A stretch of DNA of 64,000 bases, taken from assembly GCA_946902875.1 (NCBI GenBank), contig OX336342.1:12889523-12953522 (forward strand). Reading direction: 5' to 3'. The stretch's first letter is position 1. Each line of letters opens with the position of its first letter. A program made the position numbers and the translations under genes. Below, piece by piece: positions 42,331-54,202 of the stretch. The notes under the pieces are model-generated. The model had not been told where the DNA came from. It saw nothing but the letters and a program-made list of their open reading frames with translations, and made no database searches. The stretch comes from Nematopogon swammerdamellus. Taxonomy: Eukaryota; Arthropoda; Insecta; Lepidoptera; Adelidae.

Positions 42331-42559
42331 GGAGTCATATCCCTCCATATACAAAAATCTGATAAATGGTACGTCTATCAGAGGCTGTCTCGTTGTTCTG
42401 GCCTCATTCTGGTTAATTGAACTTTATTAAAGCTCTGTCATTGAATGTTGCCCAGGTCTGTTTAATAGCGTTTTCAGTACTCATGCGCTTCCAGTTCGTC
42501 CCAATGGCAGTAAATTTGCAGACTCATTTTTCGGTCAAAAATATGGCGCTGTTGCTCAA

Positions 42560-42690
42560 TAGCCCAAGTTCTCAGTTGACCGGTAGCGCGGCCCAGCAGG
42601 CTAGGCGGGCGGACCCTGTTGGGCGGCGCGGCGCGGGCGGGTGCGCAGTGGACCCGCGCCCATTGTTTATGTAGCCATAACTCGAACAGG
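42560..42690. other. GC-rich island
   Basis: CpG-rich block 'ggcgcggcgcgggcgggtgc' (42626) in AT-rich DNA. Frames on both strands have no recognised domain. Confidence 0.35.
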
Positions 42691-42959
42691 CGCACTAAGC
42701 TGCATCTGACACGTTTATTCGCCAACTCCGTGCGGACCGAGGGTTTTTTTGCCGTGTTTGATCTCGAGTTTTATTCCTTTCTTTTCTACAACTTTGGCAA
42801 GTTTATTTCTATTTGTGCAAGCTTAGAGCGAAGCTCTAAGGCGAAGCCTCATTGTTCAGTTAAAGTTCGACAGTTTATTTTCGTTAAATTTAACCTTATT
42901 TCTATGCATACTTCTAATTATTTATTTTTCAAAGTTATTACTGAAATATGATTTAAAAA

Positions 42960-43180
42960 AAAAATTAGGGGAACTGACACGGTTGGCTGTATCACCTACA
43001 ACATCCGCGATGTCAGCCCATAACACCGGGTGAACTAGGTGTCATGTCAGGGCTTCCCTTCATTTCATGTCGGCTACACTGAACTGGACGGAAAACACGA
43101 ACTATTTACATAGCCGTTTCGACCGACGTTTCATTCAGTGTGTTGGTATTACCCGGGCGGGATAAACCCTACTTTTGCTA
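42960..43180 (-). repeat. T1 SINE tail, long copy
   Basis: 'gaactgacacggttggctgt' 'atcacctacaacatccgcga' continues to 'tttcattcagtgtgttggta' 'ttacccgggcgggat', T1 in reverse with the head lost. Confidence 0.8.
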
Positions 43181-43779
43181 AAATGAGTTGGTTTCTTTGG
43201 CCTACTATAGATTCGCGTCTAATGCTAAACCGAACAGAGTATAGACTCTCAGGATCTCCAAGAGATCACACATAGACACAGGATTATACAATGGAAGATT
43301 TACATAGCCTACTCCTGCCCATTAACACAGGCAAATAATTTTAATTGCTTACGACAATTATTTAAATAAAACGTGAGGAAGTAATAAGGACCGCAAAGGG
43401 ATAAATAATGAAGCGAAATGGAACAGAAAATTTAAGTATTTTATAATAAAATTCAACCTTTGAAAACCCTTCCTTTGTTTTAAGATAATTAAGTAGGTAA
43501 TTCATGTCATTGTTGTGAAGATTATGTTCACTGCACGTTGTATCTTCCCGGGCCAGGGAAACGGTTCTTGAAAAGCCGACAACCGGAAAATGATACAAAA
43601 GGCTCTCAGGTTAATCCCTTAATAAAAGAGCCTGCAGGAGCAAATAAAAGACCTCTCAGCACCTTAAGGCGAGCACTGAATTCACGCTGCGAACAATGCA
43701 GAAAGTTAAACAAAACTTGCTTCTTTTAATTCGTCGTCTGCAATATTGTATTTCCGGCGATCTCGAGTTTCTTGCGAAT

Positions 43780-43880
43780 CTGAAACAAAAGAGTCGGGCG
43801 GAGCGGCGCGGCGGCGCACTGTTAGCTCTCCGCCGCCGCCGCGCCGGTGCACCCACACAAACAAGTTACGGCCGGAGGAA
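43780..43880. other. GC-rich patch
   Basis: 'gtcgggcggagcggcgcggc' and 'ctccgccgccgccgcgccgg' lie in AT-rich DNA. No recognised gene. Confidence 0.3.
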
Positions 43881-44473
43881 TTACAACTCAGATATTTACT
43901 TAGAACTAAACAACAGTTTGAGAACTAGCAACATTCTCAATCCAGGTGCAGCCACTTCTGCAGAGCACACTCCAACTTCTACATACTTACTTGTACTCAA
44001 CTTTGCGTATGCGTTCGTGGTGTTTGGTTCAAGAATACTAAATATTCTGGGATTATTGTGATAGTATGAATTAACTTGTCCGGAAGGTACCTTTTGACAT
44101 TGAAAATGTGTTTTGGTTCGTTCCAGTATAGGCCCCGATTTCACGAAAAAGTACGATCCCCTTATATCTCGGAGAGTTGTAAAGATATGATATTCAAAAA
44201 TTTCTCAAAAGACGCGTATTTATAAGAGCTGTAAGGTGCAAAAAGAATTATTCGCGAAAGTAAAAAACGAAAAAAGTTATGGTCGAAAGAGTGAAAAAAA
44301 AAATATTTTTTTTCCGAATTTTTGATTTTGGCGCTCGATTTTTTGGAAACGAAGAATGATATCAAAAATTTGAGAAAAATTCCTCTGGACAATATAGTCA
44401 GCTACAATTTGAGCCTAAAACAAAGACGATCGGGTTAAGGGTTTGCACTGTAGCTCAACCTTTTTGAAAAGAT

Positions 44474-44596
44474 AAATTCACAGATTTCGTGCCTCACACG
44501 ACTATCGAGCACATTGGAAATGAATCTACGGAATTCGAAAAAATATTAATTTTCAATGTGCTCGATAGTCGCGTAAGGCACGAAATCTGTGAATTT
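44474..44596. repeat. Inverted repeat, 43-bp arms, ~37-bp loop
   Basis: 'aaattcacagatttcgtgcc' 'tcacacgactatcgagcaca' 'ttg' mirrors 44554-44596 with few differences. It may be the end of a foldback element. Confidence 0.8.
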
Positions 44597-44795
44597 TTTA
44601 TAATAATACGGGTGAATCTCGACAGAAATTATGTCCTATAGATTTGTTTTGACTGTGCCCATTTATTTGGTTGAGATTTTCTTAATAACTTACCTACATT
44701 CGTTAAGAAAGGGCATTCATGCACAAACGATTATGCTTTAGAGAATACTCTAAGTTATACAGAATAATCTAAGAATAATATAAGTTAGAAAAATA

Positions 44796-44935
44796 GAATA
44801 GAGGCGTGAATAGGCACATCTCAGGCCGGCATGGCATTCACACCCCCGCGTATGACCGAATGTACATGGGCGTCATTAGACACCTTATGGGTGGCTCGAC
44901 GCCACATGTCGCTCTTTCTATAAAAACAGAGATTG
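44796..44935 (+). repeat. LINE 3'-end fragment (family of 12481-12945)
   Basis: 'aggccggcatggcattcaca', 'gaccgaatgtacatgggcgt' and 'cacatgtcgctctttctata' followed by A's. Confidence 0.7.
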
Positions 44936-46435
44936 AAATATATTTTTATTAACACCATTAGTATGGCTATTATTTTATTTTATTATTTACACATAAAAAA
45001 AACACACAATAGCATTATTAAAAAAATTACACATTTGCAAAATTTCGAATATTTCTATAAAAACAAAATGATAGAAGTTTTCAGCGTAATTTTTCGTTTT
45101 ACTTCTATTTTTCGTATGTGCACGCAGGCCTTGTTTTAGAAGTGACATTTAACTTCGGTTTCATGTTGACACACGGAATGAAAGTTGCGGTGAACGGGGC
45201 GCGCGCGGTGATCCCGAGCGACCTTCGAGCGAGCCGGTTATCGCGGGCGTGGTCCGAGGAAATGATTGCAAACAACTCCAACAATCACAAGCACACATCG
45301 TCAAACATTTTACAGCGCGCGGTCCGAGCGTAATGCTTCCATTCCCGAATTCCCCACACAACGCGGGAAAACAAAATCAAATAGGATCGAACGAATAAAC
45401 CTCAGCCGCCGAGCGGACTCGCAAACACAGCGGAGAATTCTAAAGAAAGATTGTTTGGACTCTTTCGCCGTCAAGTGAGAATAGTGACGCTAAGCTCGCC
45501 CGCGCGTCGGATTATCGACTCGTGGGGTTCACCGGGTGCCCGCTGAGCCGCCAGCCAATCTGTCTGCGATATAACATGCACGATGTTTCCGACTGATTTT
45601 TATGAAAAATCTTTTGATGTGCCTTATTATTTTGGAAGCTAATAAAGACGTTTATTTTGACATATTGTGAATTTGAAGAAATTGTCTTGTTCGTAACTTA
45701 TTTGATGGCAAAATTCTCGATTCGGTGATAATGTATGTGTTTATTTATGAACAATAAACAGTAGAGCTTGTAGGTGGAAAGCATATTATGAGACCTGAGA
45801 AAAATATCTCAAATGGTAAATGAAATCTGCCAAGAAATCTCGTCACAAAGCAAAAGGCTTTTTACACGCCGGATATATGGTGTAATAGTTATGATGTAAG
45901 GGTGTTGTTAGCAAATCATATTTTAGCGTATCTCTCAGAACGCTCTCGTTTGAATTTTTTAAATTTATTGTTATTAATCTATAGCCTAAATCGAAAAAAT
46001 AGTTAAGCGCGACCTTTGAGAATTAACCGATCGACATAAATTTAATAAAAATAAAACAACCGCTTATGTTGTAGGAGTAATCGCGCCTGAAAGCCTCTCA
46101 AATCAGTTTAAAGCCTGAATGCAAAAGGCAAAACTTTTGTGAATTTAAATTATAAATTGGTTCCTTGTCGATGGTTTCGCTTAGCCGCATATTTAAATTT
46201 GTGTGTGCTTTTTTCAAAAAAATTATAAAACTATAGCTGGTCAGATATGGACGTTACTACGTATCATGTCGCCTTAAGCATAAGAATCGCAAGTCTGTGT
46301 GTGAGCGTATAGAAATGAGCTACTTGACCATGGGTTTGAAATTCCCCAGTATTTTCACACGTACACGTGTACAGTTATGCTAAAAAGCAAAAAAATTAAT
46401 GAAAGTTCGGTTTGAGGCCATAGAAGAAATATTAA
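44936..46435. other. Gene-free stretch with a moderately GC-rich part
   Basis: 45170-45540 is GC-richer than its flanks and has frames on both strands, none with known motifs. The rest is AT-rich. Confidence 0.3.
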
Positions 46436-46439
46436 GGTG

Positions 46440-46690
46440 CACGTTTGAATGACGGCTACACGGCGGTGGCGCGCCGCCGCCGCCGTCGCGTCGTCGCCGC
46501 AATCGCCCCCGCCGTATCGATAGCTTGCTCGCCATCACTACTCCCCATCCTGATGCAGTATTTACAATATCGCCGCGCTCCCAAGAGAACGAAGCGATGA
46601 AAGAGTGAATACAGGAGGGCGGGGGAGGGGCCGCCCGCCCCCCGTATAATTAAATAAAGCTACCCGACACTGACCCCTGGGGTCCGACCC
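46440..46690. other. GC-rich island
   Basis: 'gcgccgccgccgccgtcgcg' (46471) and 'ggcgggggaggggccgcccg' (46619) are embedded in unique-looking sequence. It may belong to one regulatory domain with 46850-47010 and the TATA motif at 47227. Confidence 0.4.
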
Positions 46691-46849
46691 GGCTCAACCG
46701 AGGCCAATAGGGGCCGGAGACCGCAAATTACCCAAATTTATTGGGATCGCTTCTTTTCTCATTGTACGTTTAGGCGTGTCGCGTGGCGAAAGAGATGTTT
46801 TGTTGGGCCTGTTTGAACGATTGGTTTATTTGGCGATCGATTAAACGCA

Positions 46850-47010
46850 GACGGGTATATCGGCGTCGGCGGCGCGGTTACCGACGCGGTTTCCGGCGCG
46901 GCGGCACGGTTTCCGCCGCGGTAACCGGCGCGGTTACCGGCCGGAGACGACACGACGCGACGGCGCGCGGCGGCGGCGGCGCGGCGGCAAATGCCACACA
47001 TTTTTCACTG
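46850..47010. other. GC-rich island with repeated CGCGGTTACCGG-type motif
   Basis: 'cggttaccgacgcggtttcc' 'ggcgcggcggcacggtttcc' 'gccgcggtaaccggcgcggt' is made of near-repeats of GGCGCGGTTACCG in both directions. The Arg-rich frame across it looks like a composition artefact. The GGTTACC/GGTAACC motif could be a protein-binding site cluster. Confidence 0.4.
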
Positions 47011-47226
47011 AAGCGTTGACAGATTTAAATAGAGGCCATGTTTTTTATGTGGCTGGGGATTCCAAAGCGGACACCGGACTAGTTTGTGGGCTAGTAATAA
47101 TTACTTTTTTTTTTGCGCAGAAAACACTCCTTCACACTCAAAATAAATTATTAAATTAACTTTTCTTTCAAAACGAAAGATGCGCCGCTCCGATTTCACC
47201 TAGACTTGGGCGTACGCCATAGAGCG

Positions 47227-47237
47227 TATATAAATAG
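47227..47237 (+). promoter_or_regulatory. Candidate TATA box TATATAAATAG
   Basis: It is a textbook TATA box ~220 bp after the GC island, with GC-rich sequence (ggagcggggagtcgagtcgt) at the expected start-site distance. No exon can be assigned downstream, so the transcript, if any, is unknown. Confidence 0.35.
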
Positions 47238-47299
47238 AGCTGGAATAGGAGCGGGGAGTCGAGTCGTCGACCGACCCCTCATTGGGTCTCGCGACTCGA

Positions 47300-48175
47300 C
47301 AAGAATTGCTACAAAAGTGAAATGCCTCCCTAGCTTCTAAAACTAGTTGCCCGTACCGGAGTACAGCGTGTGACACAAAAACACACGCAACTATTTTTAT
47401 TTGAGTTTCTACCCTAGCTTAGCCTATAGTGTCGTGGTAACGATCCCGGCGAGCTTTACACCTCCAGAAGAAAAACACGGGCATGCGCGAGGTACAGTGG
47501 ACTCTAAAATTGGAGATACAAGTTTCAATCTTAGTTAGATTAATTAGCTTACTGTCACGGTTGTCTATTTATTTATCTATAGGTATTGGTACTATAGGTA
47601 GAATTACATCTATGAATAACCATAAGTAGTAAAGTAAATACATATAGTACAATCATCAATGGCCAGTTTAGGTGGGAGTGATTATCTATCTCTCCTGGAA
47701 TTGTAATGTTTTGGAAGTTAAAACTTTACTTAACTTTATTTGGACAGGCTACAAGCTAGTGAAGGCTATAAAGTTCTGCGAGCTTCTTGCTACTAAGAGA
47801 AGTAAACCGTAGTTAAGGTGTGTGTGATTTCATTTCACTGACATTTACTAAAACTACCAATAATAACAATTTCATTAGAGGGGAAAATTTAAGAAATTGA
47901 GGAAAATTGGACTAAGAAATACTATTATTCTTTTGTGATTAATGATTATATAAGCAGTGATTCTCAAACGGCGATAATGAGACCAATTAACTTTTGTAAA
48001 ACCATTGTTTTTTCGTTTATTGTTCGTCTGTCGCTTTAGGATCTAATTGCCTCCAGTAATACTTTGCTTATAATAGCCATGGAAAAGATGGTCTGGACAA
48101 AAGACGGTGTAACATAATTTAAACCGGCCAATATAATGTATACTGTATGTAACATTACATTATTATGTGAGCATC
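47300..48175. other. Gene-free stretch
   Basis: I see nothing that I can support here. Confidence 0.3.
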
Positions 48176-48177
48176 CT

Positions 48178-48310
48178 AATAAATAAAGCTAAGTTTTCTA
48201 AGGCCGTGTATTGTACGTCAATATTATGAATCCTTGTAACTCAAGAACTAATCTTTATCGGTTTACATACGGTTTTCACTGTTACTGTTCTATGTACTGA
48301 GTTCGGTGTA
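48178..48310 (+). mobile_element. 5' part of a short Helitron-like element, second family
   Basis: 'taataaataaagctaagttt' 'tctaaggccgtgtattgtac' matches the start of the element at 31672. The 3' half is missing. Confidence 0.5.
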
Positions 48311-48789
48311 CTGATTCTGGAGCTTTATACTATATTAAGTTTATAGCTTTATAGGAGCTTTACGGCGGTAATATCGAAAAATGTATGAGAGTTTATTATT
48401 ATTATTCGATATTTTGAAAGAAAAAAATGTAAAGTCGAAAAAATTCAATTGAGCTCCAAAATCATCTCCTGAAATATGGTAGTCTGCTAAATGCCCCTGT
48501 AAGTACAGGGAAAAAAAATTCTGTACAAATGTATACTCCCTAAAATCACGACAAAAGTTGAAACCAGAAAAACAGGAGAAGGGTTATGTAGCAGGATAAT
48601 TGTAAATTATGTAGGTACGAATAACTAATGTATGTGTTTAAAAGAAAAATAAAAGATCATGTACCTACATACTTTATCCATTCATACCTACTTACTACTT
48701 CAGCAGTATCAGATATTACGAAGTCTTAAAAACATATATTTTCACTAAAGGCTTTTAGCTAATGGAATTTCTGTGAAGCGTGACTCTTA

Positions 48790-48915
48790 CCGAATGGGAC
48801 AGTGGTGGCCACGGTTGCGGTGCGGGCTGCGGCCGGGTGCGGAAGGGCGCAGAAGGGTGCGGTGCGAGGTGCGACGTGGAGCTACGGGGTGCAACGTTGT
48901 TGGGCGGCAGGTCAC
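48790..48915. other. G-rich patch with GGTGCG repeats
   Basis: 'ggttgcggtgcgggctgcgg' 'ccgggtgcggaagggcgcag' 'aagggtgcggtgcgaggtgc' consists of degenerate GGTGCG units. No gene recognised. Confidence 0.4.
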
Positions 48916-49121
48916 ACTGACCGCGTATATCTTCCGTTCGTAGAGTGTAATTATAGCAGTGCAACGGATTTAACTATTTTTTTATGGAGAACCACGGAAA
49001 GTGCTCTCTTTTTGTAATTAATCGGAATTTCTAGGCAAACATCACATCGTATTAACCTAACCATAACAATATTTCGAGCGAATACATTATTGTAATGAAG
49101 TCTTCTAAATTAAATCTAAAA

Positions 49122-49360
49122 TCCCTTGCCCCTTACTAGGTGGTAGGCTCAAATTGTAGCCGACTGGGTTGGTACCACCCAACTGGATGTAAGATGGCCG
49201 CATAGCAGCCTCGGCTGTGTTCTCCTCTAGTCCAGTATAGCCAGCAATCCAGGGAAGTCTCCGGTATGGCACCTACCTTCTCGGAGGTGATATTGGCTGG
49301 TCGGAGCATGCGCTTTAGCTCCTCCAACTCAGCCACCCATAACGGATTACATAAAAAAAA
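49122..49360 (+). repeat. T3 SINE tail, long copy
   Basis: 'cccttgccccttactaggtg', 'ccgactgggttggtaccacc', 'accttctcggaggtgatatt' 'ggctggtcggagcatg' and 'acggattacat' followed by poly-A. The head is missing. Confidence 0.85.
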
Positions 49361-50893
49361 AATTATCTGAAAAATAAGTGGGTGAAAAGTGGTAAAAACG
49401 TACGAAAATGCGCGAGCGCAGCGCAAGCCGTGTTCGGCCGCGCGCCGCCATAGAAAAATGTATGAAACGCTCACGCACGCACGGCAACGGCCAAAAATTC
49501 AGAAATTTCAAAGATAGTTCAGTGGAAAACCAATTACTCTATAATAGTTTCAATTTATTTAGATGATTCCTAAACTTATTGACTCTAAGCTCAACTGAGC
49601 ATTTTTCGTATTAGACGTATTTGTAACAAATTTAGATTTTAATAGCAAAGGCATTTTCAAACGTTTTTACCAGTTTTCACCCACTTATTTTTCAAATTAG
49701 CTTTCTAATAACAAACCGCTTCCAAATCGGTCAACCCGTCTGGGAGCTATGATGCTACAGACAACCACATATAATTACAGAAGGACAGGCATTAAAAACC
49801 AACAAATTTAATTCATAAGTAGCGTCAGATAAAATTATTCCAAAATATTATAGTTGAAACAAGTTGTGGAAAGCATTATGCTCAGTAAAACTGATATTTT
49901 GGACCAACAATTTCGTGTTTGTGAGAGTATAATAGGTACTTACTTATACTTAGAATCTTAGCGGCCTACAAACGTTGCGTTGTTAAGATTTTTTTCAAGT
50001 TTTAACAAAGAAACATTAAATATGAAACACTCAAATGCTCGACGTTTAAATTAATTTTTGTTTCTTTTTTGTTTCATGCACTCTGCTTTAACGAGTTCTT
50101 CCTAAGTACTCTCATTTCAAGTGAGAACTCGGCTGTTACTCAACCGATTTGCTCGACGACCTTTACCAAATCTAATAACTCAAATGGCACGTCGGCTTCC
50201 TTTGAAACTGTCACAAGGATCGTCATGACCGTATCACTTGCTCGATTCCATATATATACTCACATAGAGATTCTAGTGAGCAAGCATGAGGCGTTAGTTG
50301 GCCTTCCGGAAACGGAGCTGAAAAGCACAACAACTGCGCAGATTGTCTGCAGAGCATATAGTATAGTGACATTGTGCCTCGGTTGAAAGCTTAATTGCGG
50401 GCTGCACCCGCCCACCCCCGCGCTCTTCCGCATTCAATTAGCGGGTGCTTCGGGTAAATTCTGAATTCAATTTTGAACTGAAAAATGCATTACGCATCCA
50501 ATGAAGTAGTAAACGCTGGCTCGATTGTGTTCAACCGTGTTCTTTATATCGATAACTTTATTAATTGTTTCCGTTGTGCAGTTTCCAATTTCATTGTTAC
50601 AATTATTGTCATTAACAAAAACGCACGCAGGAGTTGGTTCCTTTCTACATTGTGAAATAAGTATACACGTAGAATGTTAATTAAGTACGTGCATCTAGAG
50701 ATAAATAGTACCTATTTTCAAATGTCATGATATGAATATGATAACTATGATATAAATACTCATCGCAGAAAGATCGTTCGATAAAGACGTACCTAAAATC
50801 AGCCCGCACTACAGTCACAATAAAGACCCTTGTGGATTTCTAAACTACTAACGAATAGTTCATATCATCAACATCAACGTTCATCATCTCAGT
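49361..50893. other. Gene-free stretch
   Basis: No recognised gene. A 105-codon frame at 50069-50386 shows no known motif. Confidence 0.3.
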
Positions 50894-51022
50894 CTAGAAG
50901 CCGAGCACGGAGAAGATGGCGAAGGCCGCGTACACGGACGTGAAGAAGTTACCGAAGGACACGATGGTAGCGACGAAGTGACAGTTGTTGTAGAAATTGT
51001 TGTACGAACGAGGTCAGGGTCA
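50894..51022 (-). pseudogene. Broken SLC6 transporter exon (TM7 region)
   Basis: Read on the - strand after an AG acceptor at 51023-51024: (V)TLTS, then an extra TCGT/TTCG, then [20 protein letters not shown] and [16 protein letters not shown] and TAG. This is the unwound-loop and TM7 block of sodium:neurotransmitter symporters ('LSSYNKFHNNC...FSVLGFM'). The 4-bp tandem duplication shifts the frame. A stop follows GF directly, and no GT donor is seen there. It lies 3 kb past the stop of the intact SLC6 gene on the same strand, so it is probably a leftover of a tandem copy. A live exon with a sequencing error is the alternative. Confidence 0.7.
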
Positions 51023-52265
51023 CTAGCGACCCGCAATTAGGTGCCCGCAACCCACCGATTGAGCGTGTGAAATATCTAGAAATTGATGAATAGAACTTTA
51101 ACTTATCGCGCGCCGGAGAGCCTTTATTGGCCCAAAATGGCGCATAAGTTAGACTGCTCATATAAACATTCTCGAATGGAATTGTATTGTATTTATTTTC
51201 AGTAATAACAAAGATATTACAATCAACAAAATTAAGGTGAGGAGAAAAGTGATGATTATATTTCTGCATGATATTCATTATCTATTCCAACTTGATTAAT
51301 TTTAATTTAAGTTTTGTCATTATGGGCTAGACTCTAGCCCACAATGAAAAACTTCATTCTAGCCGCTAGAGTGAATGGATTCAATTACTTAGGTACATGT
51401 TATGGTCTCCGAGTACTGTACTCTGAGGTTTGGTACATGCGACATCTGAGAGTCAGCATGTGAATCGTGCATGACCAAGACAAGAAGCTTATCTGAAAGA
51501 AACATATTATTGAAGCTAGATGTTGCGTCTTTCACTGCGCTTTCGCTCCTTTCTATCTTCATTTTTGAATATTTGTAGTCCAGATATCCAAACTTACTAT
51601 TCCAGATTCCTTCTATCACCTCTCTCGTCTACCTTCCAAATCTACCACCGAATACAAGCCTTCTACTAGGAACTAAAGTCTAAAATAGCTAAATTAACTG
51701 TGTAGCATGAACTGAAAAAGTTTAGCAAAAAGTCACAGAATGTGTTTTCCGTATTTATACTGTGAAAATCAGTTCAAACCGGGATTTTCTCATAAAGGTT
51801 GCAGGGCTGTGTGTGGCGCGTTTTATCTCTCTCGAAATAAAGAGATTTAGCATAAGTGCAAAATCGAATTTGAGCTGGTCAGTATACTGATTGTGGGAGC
51901 GGTATGACAGGGTGACTGAGGAAGGTCGAATAGCTTTGTCGTAATTAATTGTAACAAATTAATTATCATGTACGTTCGGCTGAAGGGGCTTGGTAAGGGT
52001 TGGTATGCCGATGAGGCATTACGATCGTATACACTCGTACACATATACATATATACATATCATATCACTGTGGTAGCACATACTCAGGCAACGCAATGCC
52101 TTAGCGACCTTAGCGCAGGCAGGATGCTATATATACGAAAATTGTAATTTCTCGTGAATTACTTGCTAGGTTCCATTTTAGTTGCACGAAATAACTCAGC
52201 TAAAATTAATAATTAAATAGTCCAAGATCAACAAGAGTTCTATTTCAACTTGCTAGTAATTTATG
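51023..52265. other. Gene-free stretch
   Basis: No gene recognised. A short inverted motif 'ctagactctagcccacaatg' / 'cattctagccgctagag' lies at about 51325-51372. Confidence 0.3.
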
Positions 52266-52269
52266 GCCC

Positions 52270-52385
52270 TGCCTACGTATTTCCCCCCAAGTACAGTCTC
52301 GGGTCCTTTAAGAGAGGCGTGAATAGATACCTGTCAGTCCGGCATGGCATTCGCAAATTCGCGATTTTGAAATTAGATTAAATGT
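52270..52385 (+). repeat. LINE 3'-end fragment (family of 12481-12945)
   Basis: 'ccccccaagtacagtctcgg' 'gtcctttaagagaggcgtga' and 'ctgtcagtccggcatggcat' 'tcgcaa'. Confidence 0.7.
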
Positions 52386-52542
52386 CGCACAATAGTTTCC
52401 GATAAGAGCAACGCACTAAAATTAGATATTGTGCTAATATAGGAAATATATAATCAGTTTGAGTAACTTTTAAACCGTTGAAAAACGTTTATTGCAACAC
52501 ATTTTTAATAACGATATTTTATTTCGAATAAAACAGCACATT

Positions 52543-52820
52543 TTTTTATGTAATCCGTATATGTATGGGCCGCTGAGTCAGAGGAGCCAGAGTACATGCT
52601 CCGATCAGCCAATATCACCTGCGAGAAGGTAAGGTGTATGTGTCGTACCGGAGACATCCCTTTGCATTGCTGGCTAGACTGGAGAACACAGCTGAGGCTG
52701 CTAAGGGGCCATATTAAATCCAGTACGGTGGTACTAACCCAGTCGGTTACAATTTCAGCCTACCACCTAATAGGCAAGGGAAGGAAACTAACTACAGTTG
52801 TACACGGGTTGCGAACGGTG
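52543..52820 (-). repeat. T3 SINE tail, diverged
   Basis: Poly-T, 'tatgtaatccgtatatgtat' 'gggccgctgagtcagagg', 'gccaatatcacctgcgagaa' and 'gtactaacccagtcggtt' are T3 in reverse, with small indels. Confidence 0.8.
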
Positions 52821-53224
52821 ATCACGTAATTTATATGCACATAATGGTAAAGGAACACAACTACAAGAAAACAGTTTGGGTTTATGATATGTTTATTTTA
52901 TTATATTTAAATTTAATTTAAATTAGATGTTTTTATTAAGTCTTTGTCACTTATTTATTATCTATTATTAACTTAGGCGAACTAGGAGCTCTACAAATGC
53001 AACACTTGTATGACTAGGTTTCGATTTTATTATCTCACTTTTAAGGCAGTAGATAACAGAGTGAAAGACTTGACAAGCAAGCACGGGTACTTAAGTAAAC
53101 CTCATTAAGTCAATGTGATAAATAAATAACAAACAAATATTGTTAGTCATACATAATAATAATAACTATTCCGAATAGGTACATGTTTATTCAATGTCAA
53201 GCATGGTAATCTACCTACATCTTT

Positions 53225-53580
53225 TACATACATACATACATAACACACGCTGTATCCCGACAATCAGGGTAAGCAGAGTAATCGGTGTTGTGCTATAAGG
53301 ACTCTGGTAAATTACAGCACAACACCGACCACCACGTTTAGCACAGTATACGGACAAGACAACAGTATAAAGACAACACGACAGTAAGGCACAAAGAACC
53401 CACCTGCTGCATGACTAGGTGGAAGGACTGCGCAAAGGTGAGAAGTGGCTAGCCTGTCGCCCTTTAGCGCAGTATCTTGTCCTTATCCCTTCGTCGCCTC
53501 TTACGACATGCACGGGGATAGATGCAGTGGGGCTATTCTTTTTAAGTATCGGCCCCACACGGTACTTTTCTTACCTATAA
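53225..53580 (-). repeat. 'agccccactgcatctctccc' family, inverted copy (T2)
   Basis: 'cacgctgtatcccgacaatc' 'agggtaagcagagtaatcgg' through 'cccacctgctgcatgactag' 'gtgg' to 'gcagtggggctattcttttt' 'aagtatcggccccacacggt' is the reverse complement of 62998-63325. Confidence 0.85.
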
Positions 53581-53637
53581 TGTTTTCGTTTCAATGTTTA
53601 TAAAAATAGATGCATAAAATATGTAAGTAACTATTAG

Positions 53638-53925
53638 TTTTTTAGGATTCCGTATCCATACGGAAGACTATTACTATTATATCGTCGGTTTGTCTGTCTG
53701 TCCGTCCGTCAGTCCGTGCTGTATCTTTTGAACCTTATACCTAGGTAGCTGGTTACAATTTTCACAGAATAAATGTGTTATTATGGCGCCATAGAGAATA
53801 TGTGCCAACAAATTGTAGAAAGTCAAAAGATCGACGGGTATGGGTTTTTGACAGGTATGGTATAGCGGATCTACGGAACCCTCCGTGCGCGAGTAAAATT
53901 CACACTTGACCGATTTAATAATAGT
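53638..53925 (-). repeat. 'gtgcgagt...ggttccg' interspersed element
   Basis: On the - strand it runs from 'ggtcaagtgtgaattttact' 'cgcgcacggagggttccg' to the CAGACAAAC/ACGGA-rich end and 'cgtatggatacggaatcct'. Confidence 0.65.
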
Positions 53926-54055
53926 TGCAAACAATATTTTACTTTTCACAGAGCGAGCCACTCAGTGGCATTTGATCGAATGCAATCCGGTTGAAATCAA
54001 ATGTTCTGGCGTGCGGTTCCCATGAGAGGGAGTTCCAAGGAAGACAAGGCGGCGT

Positions 54056-54202
54056 TCACATCACGAATCCTATGTTGTCGTACTCTCCTCGCTTGGGGTT
54101 GCTGTCCATGACGCTGACGACGGAATCGGAGCGGTTGTCGGGGTGGAGGGTCTTCACGGCGGGACTCCACGCCGAGGTCGGTCTGAACAGCTCTTTACCC
54201 CG
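54056..54202 (-). CDS. SLC6 last exon, cytoplasmic tail
   Basis: It comprises 48 codons plus stop, from RGKELFRPTSAW to RGEYDNIGFVM. The acceptor CTCAACAG is in phase. The tail is Ser/Asp-rich with a hydrophobic C-terminal FVM that could be a PDZ-type ligand; that last point is inference. Confidence 0.88.
   Translation of the reverse strand, partial: RGKELFRPTSAWSPAVKTLHPDNRSDSVVSVMDSNPKRGEYDNIGFVM

Noticed and set aside
46783..47019. Arg-rich small protein
   Set aside because: The Arg/Gly/Ala content comes from CGN/GCN-rich DNA; frames on both strands are equally open, and there is no known domain.
50949..51278. 109-residue frame on the - strand ending [21 protein letters not shown]
   Set aside because: It reads the SLC6 relic exon out of frame after the 4-bp duplication.
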